DNA of 64,000 nt, taken from Himantopus leucocephalus. Lineage: Eukaryota; Chordata; Aves; Charadriiformes; Recurvirostridae. The position numbers and the translations under genes were made by a program. The notes beneath the pieces were generated by a model. That model did not search any database. It was not told the origin of the DNA and saw only the letters and a list, made by a program, of their open reading frames with translations. The stretch lies in assembly GCA_003993805.1 (NCBI GenBank), contig RSEF01000019.1, positions 3,369,105-3,433,104 of the forward strand. The letters run 5' to 3'. This document shows, one piece after another, positions 50,768 through 63,900 of this stretch (position 1 is its first letter; each line of letters begins with the position of its first letter).

Positions 50768-53320
50768 ACTGGCCATGGAGCACCCTTGAGCAGCCTGCTG
50801 GATTTTTAACTTCCAAGGGACTTAAGTGCTTTCATTTGGAAGTTCAGTTGACTAAGTTAGTCCAAGATAGGAATGAGCTGCTTTTTATGGGTGACTTTCT
50901 TTTTTTCTGCCTTTTTCATTGCCTGTTTGTGGGGCGGGGTGTGTGTGGGGGAGGCTTGGTTTTTTTTTTTTTTTTTTTTNGTTTTTTTTTTTTTTTTCTT
51001 TCCTCAAGGTTGAGTTCAAGCATGCACATCTGTAGGCTTTCAAATGACTAACTTCTGGGTTTGGTATCAAAAATAGTTTCCTTCCTTTTCCCTTCTTTCT
51101 CTCCTGTGGCCCTTCATATTCTTTGCCTTCAGAGTTTTCCTCACCTAATGTACAAAGAAAATTGCGATGTATATTTTCATGTAATTTGATTTTTGGAATT
51201 CTGTCACCTTCTGTAGTGAGTTCTTCCAAAATATAATTTTTTCCAATAATAATGTGTCAAACTGGCTGTCTTGAGTATCTAAACAGGAAGGGTAACTGCA
51301 GTTGGATTACAACTTACCAGAACATCTTCAACAACATAACATCAGCAAACATTTGTTGAATTTGACATACTGTATTTAATCTTGAAATAATTAAAAGGCA
51401 AACAAAACACACATCTATCTTCCTAGTCGAACCATCTTTGGCCCTTCAGTGAGCAAATACTAATCTTGGAGTATCTGGTAACAAGAGTTTTCCAAGTCTA
51501 CCTGAAATACCTTTCAACCAAAGAAACTTTATAAAGGAACTTGCAACTACTTGACTGTTCTCTGCTCTGTCACAGGTTTACCACAGCTTTTAACAGCACA
51601 GAGTAACCCACTAATGAATCGAGAGTTCCAGTGTTAGAGAGTCACCTCGTAAGAAGCCTTCAGTACTAATTTGCTAGCTGGCTGCACTTCGTTTCAGGTT
51701 GCTGTGCAACACGCATGTACTAAAAGGCATATACTACAGGTTTCTTGAGGGGTGGGCTGGGGTGGAGGGAGATGACAGTTACAGCCATATGGGACAAAAA
51801 AGCTGGTTAATAAGTATAAGCTGACTTACAAGTAAAGGTATTGCTTCTTCCTGCGGGTGTTTTAAGTAAACATAGATGTGTTTAACATCCACATTTACAT
51901 ACTTGTTAACAAATTATTTTGAGAAATCATTAGTTAAATTTGCTTTTAATTGGATAGCCTGCTCACGTATGCAGGCAAATACGTGCAGTACTTCAGAGCT
52001 CGTGGTGCCCAGACACAATAGCTGATTTTAGTTCCCATTTTGAGTGCTTGTCTAAAATTGCTTGAGAGGAGGTTTCTTGCCCACCAGCTGGCTACTGTTT
52101 TTTGCTTATCTAAGAGTTGGGACTGTGCACAATCTCAGTGACATGGTGCCATTCTTTCTGTAAACAAAACATTGGGAAAAAGCTACTCTTCCCAAACCTA
52201 GCAGTGGACTTCTTCCCCCACAGGCTGCCCTTCCTTTTCCTTTTCCACAGTGTATCTAAAGAGCTGGCAGCAAGTCAAGATAATCTGTCCTTGCCGCTTT
52301 CAGCGAGTTCAACAGTGTTCTCTGTTTTGTCTGCCTGAGTAACACATGCAGTTCACAACTGACTCATCTGTAAACTTCACAAAATAGTTCAAAGCTTTAT
52401 TTTTCTGATTTGTTCTCCAGAAGACTTGATTGTTTGTTTTTTAAGGGGTAGGTTTGGGAATGTTAGTCTTGCATCAGTGGTATGGAAGTACTGTTAATTC
52501 CACAGCAGTGTTGGTTCCCCTCTTTGTAAATTATTCAAATATAAACCCACTTCTGTTTGGCTAACCCAGATGGTTTGTGATTCCACATGACCCAGATATT
52601 CCAAAGGAAGGAGCGTTACTATGAGATACTGTTGGGACACAGAAGCTGCAGGTATGGCTAATGCCCAGTGACTTAATGAAAGAGGTAACTAAGGGTCTGG
52701 TGCCAAATGTCCAGGTTGTAGAAAGCCTCTGGCAGGCATAGAAATGGCCTATTTAACTTTTCTGTGCTCACAGTTGGCTTTTTGTTTGTTCTTGCCCCAC
52801 ACGTGACAGGGATCTGGCTACGAGGGTTACTGATACAAGCAGAAATTTCTGCTTAGCCTTAGGATAGGAACATTGAAGAGATGCAGTACATACAAGTAGT
52901 ATTAGAATACTTGTCGAACAATTGAGTAAACCAGTGTTCTTACTGAGTTTCACCTGTACCAGGATCTTGTATCTAGTTTGGTTTATGTAGATTGTCAGCT
53001 TACTGGATGACTAGTTACACTTTTTCTGGTTCTCTGGAGTCTTGTAATTATGGCTGAATTTTTGTGCTTTTTCCCCCCAACACATGGTGGCCTGCTTTCC
53101 AGATAACACTGCATCGCTGGGGGAAAGGCAAAGAAAAGCATTGCATTTTAATAAATATCAAAGTAGTACGGCCATCCTCATTCCTTTTTTATATTTCTCC
53201 ATGCTGCCCCTTATGCATCGGAGGAGATCTCTGTAAAAAATCAGAAGGGCTGTTCAGCTGTCATTCTAAAATTCTTTCCTGCTGTGATACCTAGAAAATG
53301 CTTACTGAAACTAGACGATC

Positions 53321-53326
53321 AATAAA
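53321..53326 (+). terminator. UBE2G1: Likely distal UBE2G1 polyadenylation signal
   Basis: AATAAA followed about 30-50 bases later by TGTATTTTGTTTTTTTGG, the usual arrangement of signal and downstream element. It would give a 3' UTR of about 3.3 kb. Confidence 0.55.
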
Positions 53327-53345
53327 TGGAGAACGTTAATGCTGA

Positions 53346-54160
53346 AGTGATTATAAGTGTATTTTGTTTTTTTGGTAGACCAATGGGGGTGGACTTTTTA
53401 TTGCACCTGCACCATCTGGCGCACTGCTCTTGGTATGGTGCCATCACAACGCAAACAGAGGAGCACCACAAGTCTTCATAATTTCGGTGTATCTTCAGAA
53501 GCACGTACGAGTCATCGCAAACCAAACCAGAAGGTGCTTGAGTTTTAAAGAGAGGCTGTAATAAGATGCTTTCCTGCCCAGGCAAATCCTCAACAAAAGA
53601 TGAGATTGCTGATTCCCCACATGCAAAACAGCAGTAGTTTGAAATCTGATCTCTGTTGTTGCTCAGAAATTCAGCTAAGACTAAACCCGATCAGGCAGTA
53701 ATAACTGTTTCCTCGCAGTTACTCAGGATGATCAATAGCACCCATGACACCGTGGCGTAAGTTAGCTATGTAGCAAAGGTGGACACATTTGTCATTGAGC
53801 TGCGAAAAATGAGAGGGGTCATGTTTCATGATCCGTCTCGAACCTACAGTCTGTGGCTCTCCTACGTCCAGGCCTAGTTCTGGTTTTGCTGTGTTACCCA
53901 ACAGGCACAGAAAACAGATAGGAAGAGGAGGCAGAGCAACTTTCACAGATCGCTTAGCGGTGAAGTCAGGAGAAGATCATGTCTGTAAAACAGTACTGTA
54001 AATAATGTGTGCAAAAATTTATTTAAAATTCGCTCTTCAAAGCAAACAAAAAAATTGCTGTTGGATCAGCATATAATATTTTGGTATTTCTGTTGTATTT
54101 AGGCAGGAAAGATCACGAGCACTGAAAGCAGTCGAGGGTCAGCTCTGTTGTACACAGAGC
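53346..54160. other. Intergenic between UBE2G1 and ANKFY1
   Basis: About 0.8 kb without recognised genes. A TGTAAATA Pumilio-type element at 53997-54004 and T-rich sequence leave open that UBE2G1 transcripts extend further. Confidence 0.55.
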
Positions 54161-54810
54161 TTCAGAACGCGATCTTGTCACCGTCCCTCGGTCATCGCCC
54201 GTCTCCGCTCTCGGCCGCAGGCTTTGCCCACCGGGCACAGACCCAGGGCGGCTGGCGCTGAAACAAAAGCAGTACGTGCGGGAACTGAAGCAGCGATGGC
54301 ACGAGCGACAGCTGCGTGCTAAAGAGACCCCCATCGGATTGAAAACCCGTGTGGGCACTTCCATTTGCTGTACTGGAACTGGGTGAGCGGGAGAAGGCAC
54401 CCGCCGCTTCGGCCTGTGCTCACGCCAGCGCACCACGGTGCCCCTCCGCGCCGGTGGAACCAACCCCAGCGCGGCCCCGGCCCCGGGCGGGTGTCCCCCG
54501 CTCCAGCCCGTCCTTCCCCGGCGTTTCCCAGCCCTCCGGCTCTGGCTGTCGCCCTTCTGCTGCCAACGCGGCCATGGCGCTGCCCGACAGCCCACACGAG
54601 GCGCGGGCAGGGATCACGGGGGCCGGACGCCATAGCCACGGGGGGTGCACAGACACCGCCGGGCGGTGGTTTTAACCCGAAACGCCTGAGGCGCAGAGCC
54701 GCAGGGCCCCGCCGCCGCCGCCTCCTCCTCCTGAGGGGACGGGCAGCACCGGCGGGGCGGGCCGGCTGCCAGGGGGCCGTTCCCCGGCTGAGGCGGGGAG
54801 GAGCCGCCGG

Positions 54811-54816
54811 TATAAA
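54811..54816 (+). promoter_or_regulatory. TATAAA motif upstream of ANKFY1
   Basis: TATAAA within GC-rich sequence 170 bp before the start codon. If functional, it would place a start near 54840, giving a 5' UTR of about 145 nt. In CpG islands such a motif may be incidental. Confidence 0.4.
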
Positions 54817-54912
54817 GCGGCGCGGCCCGGCCCGGCCCGACGTGCCCGGGGCTCCCGCCGAGAGCAGGCGGCGGCGGCGGCGGTCGCGGCTGGGGGCGTT
54901 CCGCCGCGCTGG

Positions 54913-54922
54913 TCTCGCGAGA
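54913..54922. promoter_or_regulatory. TCTCGCGAGA palindrome, copy 1
   Basis: Perfect 10-bp palindrome known as a strong CpG-island promoter element, bound by BANP when unmethylated and also linked to ZBTB33. Confidence 0.8.
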
Positions 54923-54955
54923 GCGCCGGGCTCGGGCGGCGGGGCGGGCGGCGGC

Positions 54956-54965
54956 TCTCGCGAGA
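54956..54965. promoter_or_regulatory. TCTCGCGAGA palindrome, copy 2
   Basis: Second perfect copy, 43 bp (about four helical turns) after the first and 21 bp before the ANKFY1 start codon. Confidence 0.8.
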
Positions 54966-54985
54966 GCTGCGGCCCCGGACCCAAC

Positions 54986-54995
54986 ATGGCGGAAG
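54986..54995 (+). CDS. ANKFY1: ANKFY1 coding exon 1
   Basis: Only ten coding bases (ATG GCG GAA G) before donor GTAAGG. They supply MAE plus the first base of Glu4, matching the known N-terminus MAEEEVAKLEK. Confidence 0.93.
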
Positions 54996-57900
54996 GTAAG
55001 GGGGGGAGCCCGGGCGAGGGGCCGGGCGGGGCCGCGGCCGCCGGGCGCACGGGGAGCGCCGCCGGTCGGGGTGGCTTCTCCGCTTGCAGGGGGCCGGGGG
55101 CGGCTCCCGTGTGGGGCTCCTGCTACTCCCCGATGTGTGACTGCGCCGGCCCTGCCCGCGGCGGGTGGGGCAGGCCGCCCCTGAGGTGAACGTGAAATGG
55201 CGGGAGGCGGGGGGCTCTGCCCTGCCCTGCCCGCGGGCTGGCACCTTCGGGGGCCTGGCACGGGCGCCCTTGCCACTCAGGAGTGAGATTTTTGGGGCAG
55301 CCGTGGCTCAGGGCTGCTGAGGGTGGTGCGGAGCCCGCCGGGACATCCCGCCGACCCCCTCCCCGCACTTGGCGGGCCGGGCGGGAGCTGCGGTGGGTGC
55401 TGGATGGCGGCTGTCCCGGGGCTGGCGGCTGAGGAGAGCCCGGCCTGCTCTGCCGGAGTCGCTGGGCTTGGGGTCAGGCGGAGGGGCTGTGCCGCAGGGT
55501 CCTGGTCACTTGCTGCTGCGAGTCCTTTTGTCGAATTTGGGCTCTGATGACATCTGCAGAATTCCTACAGTGGTTTTCTTTCACTTGGAGGCTATCAGTT
55601 GCACCACTTCAAAATTAATTTAACGGAGGTAATAGGATTTGAAAAAAACACTTGGATCTTTACAGTCCTCCTTCTTTCTGCAAGACAGAAGCTTCCTCTT
55701 TTCATCCCTGGAGGAAACTGAGTCGGCAAACTGAGCTAAAATGCCCCAAGTTACAAAGGAAATGAAGGCTCTGTCTTCCAGTCTCAAAAGCACAGCCTCC
55801 AACTCTTGAAGTGCAACTCTTGGTCGGTGGTAGAATTTTAAAACCACTTGTGAAAGATTAACTAGGATGTAGCAGATGCTGATCTGGCACGCATCAGCCA
55901 AGAGGATGCTGTGGCTGAGCTGGTTTAATAAATCCTTAGAGCAACTCCTAACTTTGTGTGCTGAAATACCACTGTTTCATATTTAGCTGACCAGCCTCTT
56001 AAGCTTGTTCTAAGCCTTGGTGACCCAGCTCTGGTGGGCATTAGATGTCAAAGACTTCTTCAGGTGGTGAAACTTTCCCCACTGAGACTCTCAAGGGTCT
56101 GAGGCTCTGGTTCAGGGTCCGGCTCTGCAGAATGAACCTGCAATTGTTGCAAGTTCTCTTTCAGACATCTATAGTCCTCAAAGATTCTTCCCTAATTCAA
56201 GTAATTCTCCGGTCTTTTGGCTAACGAAAGCATGTGACCAATGAGTGATCCTGCATGAACAGGAGTTGGAGTTGTAGCTCTCCCCACTCAATTCCTGCGA
56301 CATCTGGGCGGAGGGGCTCATTTTGTCCCTTCAGACAAAGTACCAATCTGCAGCAACACTTTTCTAGTTAAGAACTGATAGTATTGGAGAGTCAACTGAA
56401 AAGTGAAGGCCCTTTAAGGAAGGGAGCTTGTCAAACTGCTCGTCTGCTCAGAAGCTGAGTGCTTTTTCTTACAGAGGTGTTGCTTCTCTGTGCAGAAGTC
56501 CTGCATTAGACTTATTGCAATTAATAGCTACAAATTGATTGAACAGTTTATAAAGAGAAGAGCCAAGCTTCCTTTTGTGACTTGTGTAAGAGTTCTGTAC
56601 CACCGATACCAGGTTACATGCAGGCAGGGGTAGAAATTATTTGATTAATGTTTGAGTCTAGAGCAGCAGGAAGTACGCTGTAGTACTTGGGGGTGGTTGT
56701 TGGGGTAAAGATCATAAGTGTGCAAAAATGAGGAAGAACAATAAAGCAGTAACTTGTGCAGTGTTGGGGAGATGGGAGTCTGAGTGTGGAGAAGTGGGCG
56801 AAGGACCCGAGTTGGGGGGTAAGAAATAATATATTTTTCTGAAATATTTTACTTCGGTCCATTTCATAAGTAAAAAAAAAAAAGCTTATCCATATTGTTC
56901 CTGTGACTGCTTTTGATGGGTGGGACGGACAATGTAATGGGTTCCACTAGGCCCTCCCTCTAGTTTTCCGTGCATGCTATCTGTCACCCCATTGCCTGTT
57001 GCCTCCCTACTTATCTCTTTGAATTCAGCTGTCTAGTTGCTCTTGAGTCCCTTCTGCTAAAAGAAAATGTCAGTAGCCTTTTCTGAAGTCCTTTTTAAAG
57101 TCTTTGATATGAAACATAAACTTCTGCCGGTTCATGAGATGCTAGTCTATGTGCCAGAAAGCTGCTAACAAACACTGCTTTTATTTTCTTGTCTAGCCAT
57201 CTGTTAACTCTGTACCTGGACTGTGGGCTCAGTAAAGGAGTCGCTTAGTGGATGCTTCCCTACTGAACCCGGGCATCCTCTTCAGTAGTGCATGTGGATT
57301 GATATTTAGCCAAAACTTACTGGTATCTTCCAGTGAGGCTGTCCGTTCAGTGTCTTGATGCAAGGATCTTCCTGAGATGTGTGTATGCATGCAGTAATTG
57401 TGCCTTATACTTGGGAGACAGGTGAATGGTCATACATAATGTGGACTGGTAGTAATATGTGCTCTGTCAAAATGATTGCCAGCTTGAAGATACAAGGGTC
57501 ATTTTATATTGATTTTTAAAAAGTGATGACACTTCTCCCCCCTTCTGAAATTGAGGACTGTAAATAGTAAAGCTGGAGTTGTGGTGCTACTTCTTTAAAT
57601 GGAGGTGGTGCTTCTACCCGAGATTGAGCAGGTTCCACTTTTGAAACGACTGTTATTTTAAGCAACTCTTATGAATTCTTTAAATGAACAGTATACAGGG
57701 AAAGCTTGAGGCTTTGCTCTTTTGCAGTGAATGTTTATTATCTGGACATTAAAGATTGTCTTGAATGTGCACTTGAAATGTGCTGTAAGATAAAATACTG
57801 TAGTACTGTGTAGTAGCTACTACACAACTGGTGTGCATGTTGTCATGTAGAATAAGAGAAACTCTTATTTTACAGCTCTTTAAATTCTTACAGCAAACAA

Positions 57901-60900
57901 ATGTCTATCAGTCTCTCTCTCTGAGGTTGCAGGAAGTGTATGCTGTCAATCTGAAAAGAAGATTTCTCAAAGCTTCAGTTCTTTGAGGTATTTTCACTGC
58001 CAGAGGTGATTGTCTTGGATTGCCCTGGAAGCAGCAGTAGCAAGCTTGATTGTTGGTTATGCATAAAGTTTAAGCTACCACTGTTTGAGGGATTAAGGTA
58101 GTTCTGCGTTGTGTCCTGTTGACTTCAGGGTAGTTTGGAGCCAGGGTGTTACCTTCTGGTACTGATTCTTTATTCCCACCTTCACGCTCTCATTGCTTGA
58201 CTGGAAGATGCAGTATTTCTTCAAGATGATGTATGCTAGGAGGTTCAGCAGGCAACGTCTTGTTCTTAGCATTTGAATGTATATGGCACCTAAAAACCTC
58301 ACTGTATGAATAGTGGTGGTGACCATACATTGTTTTTTGGTGCAGTTCTTGAAGTGTCTTTCAGTGGTCGCTCTTGGCTCCTATTAGACTTTTGCTGTCC
58401 TTATTGTAACAGTAGGGCTTGCTTTGTGCCAGCCGTGACATCTTCCTTATGAATCAGTCTGGAAGAAGCAGTTGTTAGAGGCATGTCCTTCTAGTTCTGG
58501 GAACACTGAAACTGCATTTATCTTTAGGTAGAAAGAACAGAGCAGAACTTGGTGTGGTATTGGTAGCACAATTCTGAAATCATAGTGTATTTCAGTAGAA
58601 TAAGGGAAGTATTCCAGCGAAGATAATATCTATTAACTTTTAAAGGATGAAGCTAAGTAAAAGGCTTGTGAAGGACCTACACTGCCAAACCTGCTTAAGT
58701 AGTATTAACTGAAGAGTAAAATAGGGTAAATAACCTTCTGTATATCCATTACAGTAGTTCTTAAGTTAAAAGACTTATGAGGGAGCGTTTGCTGCAGCAG
58801 TCCGTAGAGGAAAGACTAAAAGACATTCTGTCTGCAGCGGAGCTAGGGAAGGATGCTCTGCCCTGGGGACCTGTGTTGGAGCAAGGCCAAGGTCAGCCGT
58901 GCTGTTGAACTTTTCTACAGAAGCAAGAAGAAAACACTGGTCATGAGAGCTCAGTTTCTTGTTTGTAGTAGTGACTTCCATTTAGTAAATATTTGAGAAA
59001 AACTGTTGGAACAACGAATTCCTGGCTGATAGGGAGTAATCTTGTAGGAACTTTCCCACTTAAAATCATTGGTTAGCTTCCACATTTCTTCTCCCTGCCC
59101 CCTCTCATTTTAGGACTGGTTTTGGATTTGTACCTTATTTGGAAAATCATCTTAATGGTGGGGAGAAATAATCAATTAAGCACCACGATAGCTACATACA
59201 GTTTGTGCAACTAATCCATAAATAAATATTTGTAAGTTGGACTTTTTTAAGCACCTGTACAGATGTTTTCTTCCAGCAGTGAAGCAGAGATTTTTCATAT
59301 GGGTGGCCTGGGATGAGTTCAGTGCACTAACTTACCACATCACGTTGTGGAGTGACCATTTAAGTGTGGTGAAAAAGCAGGTTCTGCAACGGGATGGAAA
59401 TACTTGACCAGGGATCAGATTCCCAGGCGCTGCTGCTTGTGCTACTCCTGAATTGAAATAGCCACCCTGGACCTGACTCTGCATAGTGATGCTGTGTCAC
59501 TGCAGTGCCTCTGATGGAGGAATGTGTGTGTGCCCGTAGTAAATAGAGTTTTACATGGTTTTTTTTGACTGGCCTTTAAAACGTAGATTCTGGGGAGAAT
59601 GTTTCCCACTCTGCCCATTTTTGGAGGAGTTTCTTAGCAGACAGTGTGAGGAGTTCTAAACAGGTCAGTTAAGTACTCTGAGGTAGATATGATATGTCAG
59701 CAACTGTGCTAACACTCACTTGTGGTTGATGCCTCAGTTGTAAAATCAGACAGCATCATAACTAAAGGAATGGGTAAGAACTAAAGAGTTAGTCCTCTAC
59801 CCCACCATAATTCCCACAGTCATGGACTCCCATGGTTTTAGAAAGCTTATGGCATTCCTGATTGGACAGGATTCGGGGACTTTCTTTGTAAGTGGCTTCT
59901 ATCAGTCTGTTCTGATGATTTTTCAATGTGGCTAGCAATGATATGAAATAAAAGGCTTAATATTGGGAGTGAGATCCTCGAGTATTGTGGAAGAGGAGAG
60001 ACTCTTATTGGAGCATTCTGTGGTTAAACTCAGTGTGTGATGTGCTTGTCTGGTTAAGTTATCCTCAGATGCAAAACAAAAGCATGTTCCAACCTTGTCG
60101 TAACACTGTGTGCCTCTGCAGAGGAGGTGGCCAAGCTGGAAAAGCACCTGATGCTTCTCCGCCAGGAATATGTAAAGCTGCAGAAGAAGCTAGCTGATAC
60201 AGAAAGGAGATGCAATCTGCTGGCTGCCCAGGCTAACCAAGACAATGCCAGTGACACCTTCATCAGTCGACTTCTTGCCATTGTAGCTGAACTTTATCAG
60301 CAGGAGCAGTACAGGTAAGAAATTCCCCTTTGGGGAATTCTAAAGGGGCATTACAGGAACCTTTGACTTCATTGACTGCCATAGGTCTTTCTCTACTGCC
60401 TGGTATGTATAGGGTCCTCAGTTGCAATTGCAGTTGGAAGAGCGTGCTAAGATCAGGTAGCATACTGAATCCAATCCTTGAATCAAGAGCTCCAAGTAGA
60501 AGTTCATCTCGGACACTGACATTTAAGACAAGTTTAAAGAAAACTGACCACTTTCACTGTCAACAGCAAAGCTGCCTTTGAACAGAAGTAATTTTAAACT
60601 GATCTGTACCTAGTTGAAGGCTTAATTACATGATGTATCTTCTACCAACTGGAAAGCCCTCCTTTCGTGAAAGGATGTGTCCTTGAAACAGGTCCTGTAC
60701 TCCTGGTATGTGTAAACCAGACAAACCAATTTAATCAGGCTTCTTATATGATGTAACAGGTCTCAGACAGTGATATATGTGACTTAGTGGTGTAAATGGT
60801 GTTGTATCTGACACCTCTTCATGAGCCTCCCTGAGAAAATGCTCTGTGCCTGGTAAGAACTTATTATAGCATGCTGGATAAAACATTCATTAGATAGCGT

Positions 60901-63900
60901 ATGTCAGAAGAGGTGGATCACTTCAATTCTGTTCAGCTTTTCAGTTTTAAAGGTATAGAATAGTGGTCTAGTTATAAAAGGAGAAAGGATGCAAGTCCTA
61001 AACCAAATTTTGTTAAGTAACTTCTCTGTATTTTTCACTTTAGTTTAGAGCAGTGATTTGACTTAAAAAATGGTCTGGAAAATAACACGGTCAGAACATT
61101 TACAAGCTATGGGATTTTAAAATAACAGGGCAGGTACTGTCTAACTACAACGGATAACCTGGTGTTAAAGAGGTCAGAATGAAATCAAAGTGTTCCTGGC
61201 AGCTGGTCTCCTGGGCATTCTTGGAGTCTGCCTTGTACTCAGACTACCGTCAGACGTCGTTTGTTCTCTTACTGGTCTTGCCTGAAACCATTGGTGCTTA
61301 GCTGACAGTATTAGTATGAGCACTGCAACATAAATATTGAACCTCAAGACTGCTAGATTTTCCTGTCTGCTACAATAGTTCCCCTGGAGTTTATGCTGAA
61401 ATGGTTAGAAAAAAAAAAACCCAAACACTTTAAATGTTAATGCCTCATTGCATTTCTCTGTAGAAAAATAAGAATTGTGTTACGTGGCAACATGTTCTAT
61501 TTAACCAATTAAATGTATGTCTGAAACAACTTGAACCTAAATGTTGATACCAGGACATAGATACTATGGAGGTACTGAATCCATACATACCTAAGCACAG
61601 GAGAAGCCTGCATTATACATGTATATGCTTTTTTTTTTTTTCTCAGTGATCTGAAGATAAAGGTTGGGGAGAAGCACATTAGTGCTCACAAATTTGTCTT
61701 GGCGGCACGCAGTGATACTTGGAGTCTTGCCAACCTTGCCTCAACAGAGGAGCTGGATCTGTCAGGTCAGTCATTGCTTAGTAGTATGGTGCTTAGACTG
61801 TCTTTAGGATGACTGACAAAAGGGCCTTTTGGGAGAAGGTTCCTAATGTACCTTTTGGACTACTATGCTCCATGAAAAGTGGTGCTTAATCCGTGAATTA
61901 TGGAGCTTTGTCTCTGAAACTTGGTAGTACCCTTGTGAACTTGGTGCTAGTTAAATCAGTAACCTACCTTCTTTCTCTTTAATGAACAGGGGTTGAGAAT
62001 GGTGGCCTGTTTGTCTTTTCTAGAGTCAACTAAACGTAATGAAAAACAAATCTATGTGGAGGAGCTTGACTTCTTCCTTTCTAAGGACAGGGCTTTTTGA
62101 GGTAGCGTGCATAATTTCTCTGAAGTGTGTCATGGAAATACCTTGCTTCTTGTTAACATAGTGTGTGTGGGAAATGAATACAAATACTGATGTGTTATTA
62201 AAAAGTTATTTGCTTTTGCACTTTGATAACTTTGCAAAATAGGTGAGGAAGAGAAGTCTTCTAAAAGACAGTCTTCTACAAGACGGTGTTTTGTTCTCCT
62301 GTAGCTGTTTCTTGTGTGTGCTTTCACTGGGCAGTATTTCTGCAGGTTGAACTTCTTGACAGACTTTCTTCTGTACTTAGAGTGTAGAATAGTCTTGTAC
62401 AATTAATTTGTGAGTAATAAAAACAGGCATGAAGTTAAGCAGGTTTGCTGGCTGGCATGTTGAATATTAAGCATTGGCTTCACTTTCTGCACTTAATATT
62501 GCCATGAATCGTAAGTGCAGACAAACTGGAAAGAAGCAAGTCACAGCAAGCTAGTTTTATGAGACAGCATAGGCTTTCTTGCATAAGGATTTATGGATCT
62601 TTCTGCAGCCATAAGAAGACAGATGCCAAGGATTTTTTAAATTGAGTGCTATGCTAACAGAAGATTATTACCAAAAAACTCTTATGTTAATTGTAGTTTT
62701 GTTGCAAATGGCAGTCCATGGTGTTTCTAGCTCCACATTTAAGCTAGTCTGAGAATCTCAAATGTAACTGGTCCTGCATGTTTAACAATGCAAACACTTC
62801 CTATTACAGCACTTATTTTAAGCATCATTCTAGTAAATGATACTTTCCACTGTGCAAAATGGAATTTTTTAGAAAGTTTGATAAATGGCACAAGGATTAG
62901 GTTATGAAATAGTTGTAGCAAGCAACAAGCTGTTCCCTAAAAACTGTCATGATTTTCTTAAGAACTTGCAAGTTAAGAATACCCAAATCCTAACTTTGAA
63001 ATACAGGCAGCATTTCAAATTGCGTGTTTTCAGAGTTCATGTAATCTGCAGAATTTTCTGTTCTTTAAGAAGATTCTCTTGTTGCAAGGGAGAAAATGAA
63101 CTCTTGTCTCTGCCAAGGCAGAGCTGATACTACAGCTCAAGTAGTTTCCCAGTTACTTCAAGTTTAGCAAAAGATTCTTGCCTTACTAAACCCTCCTGTT
63201 CTTAGGAAGCAGTCTACATGCTATCCCAAGTACTGTCTAGTACTCTGCAAGTAATCTGGGGCAACCCTCCATGTAAAGGATATATGTTTTAGGATGGGTA
63301 TTTCAATGTCTTAAACACATAGGTTTTTGTTTTAAAACCAAAACAGCTTAAAGGACTAACGCTATTTTTTCTAAATGAATGGTGTTTTTCTTGTGATCGG
63401 TCTGATCTTGTGTTGTGGAGTAATGCTCATCTACAGCCTTGTAAGTAGGATTGTCACTATACTTCTGACTAGGTCACAAAGGTCCCTGACCATTGGGCTT
63501 GTGTATCTCGTCCTGTGGTCTAGGTTTCTATTTTTCTTGCTGTGTAAAAACAAACAAAACCAAACCCCACATCAGGCTGTGATCAGTGTTGTAAACACCT
63601 GAAATCTAAACAGCTTCTTAAACTGACTCTTTTGCACCTTTCCTAGAAATGATTTCTAGCAGTTTTTAGTACTTTGTAGTCATTACCAAGATGTAAGTAC
63701 CTTTATTAGAATGCAACAGTTCATAACATATGGCTATGATATCAAAGAGGAAGGATTCTCAAATTGAAAAGGGGATTTGTTCGTCAAATGTAGATGTGGA
63801 TTTAGCCACATGTGAGGGACCAAGGACTTGAAAGGGGCATCACTGGTCCCTAAATATGCAATATTTGTGTAGCGGGTAGGAGATGTTATAGGGCTCCCTG

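Larger units (their letters stand above)
50020..53345 (+). other. UBE2G1: UBE2G1 exon 6, long 3' UTR (inferred)
   Basis: Follows acceptor TTCTTTGTAG at 50010-50019. The first few hundred bases look like the vertebrate UBE2G1 3' UTR as I recall it. The end is placed after AATAAA at 53321-53326, because a GT- and T-rich downstream element (53357-53375) follows. Other AATAAA hexamers at 50126, 50762 and 53150 could give shorter forms. It contains poly-T with an N at 50980. Confidence 0.6.
54160..55520 (+). promoter_or_regulatory. ANKFY1: ANKFY1 CpG island promoter
   Basis: Dense CpG from about 54.17 to 55.5 kb, spanning coding exon 1. It includes two TCTCGCGAGA palindromes, a TATAAA at 54811 and a YY1-like AACATGGCGG over the start codon. 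This fits a constitutively active promoter. Confidence 0.88.

Noticed and set aside
54319..55276. Several 190-243 codon minus-strand frames over the ANKFY1 CpG island
   Set aside because: Arg-, Pro- and Ala-rich translations typical of GC-rich sequence, without recognised domains or splice structure.
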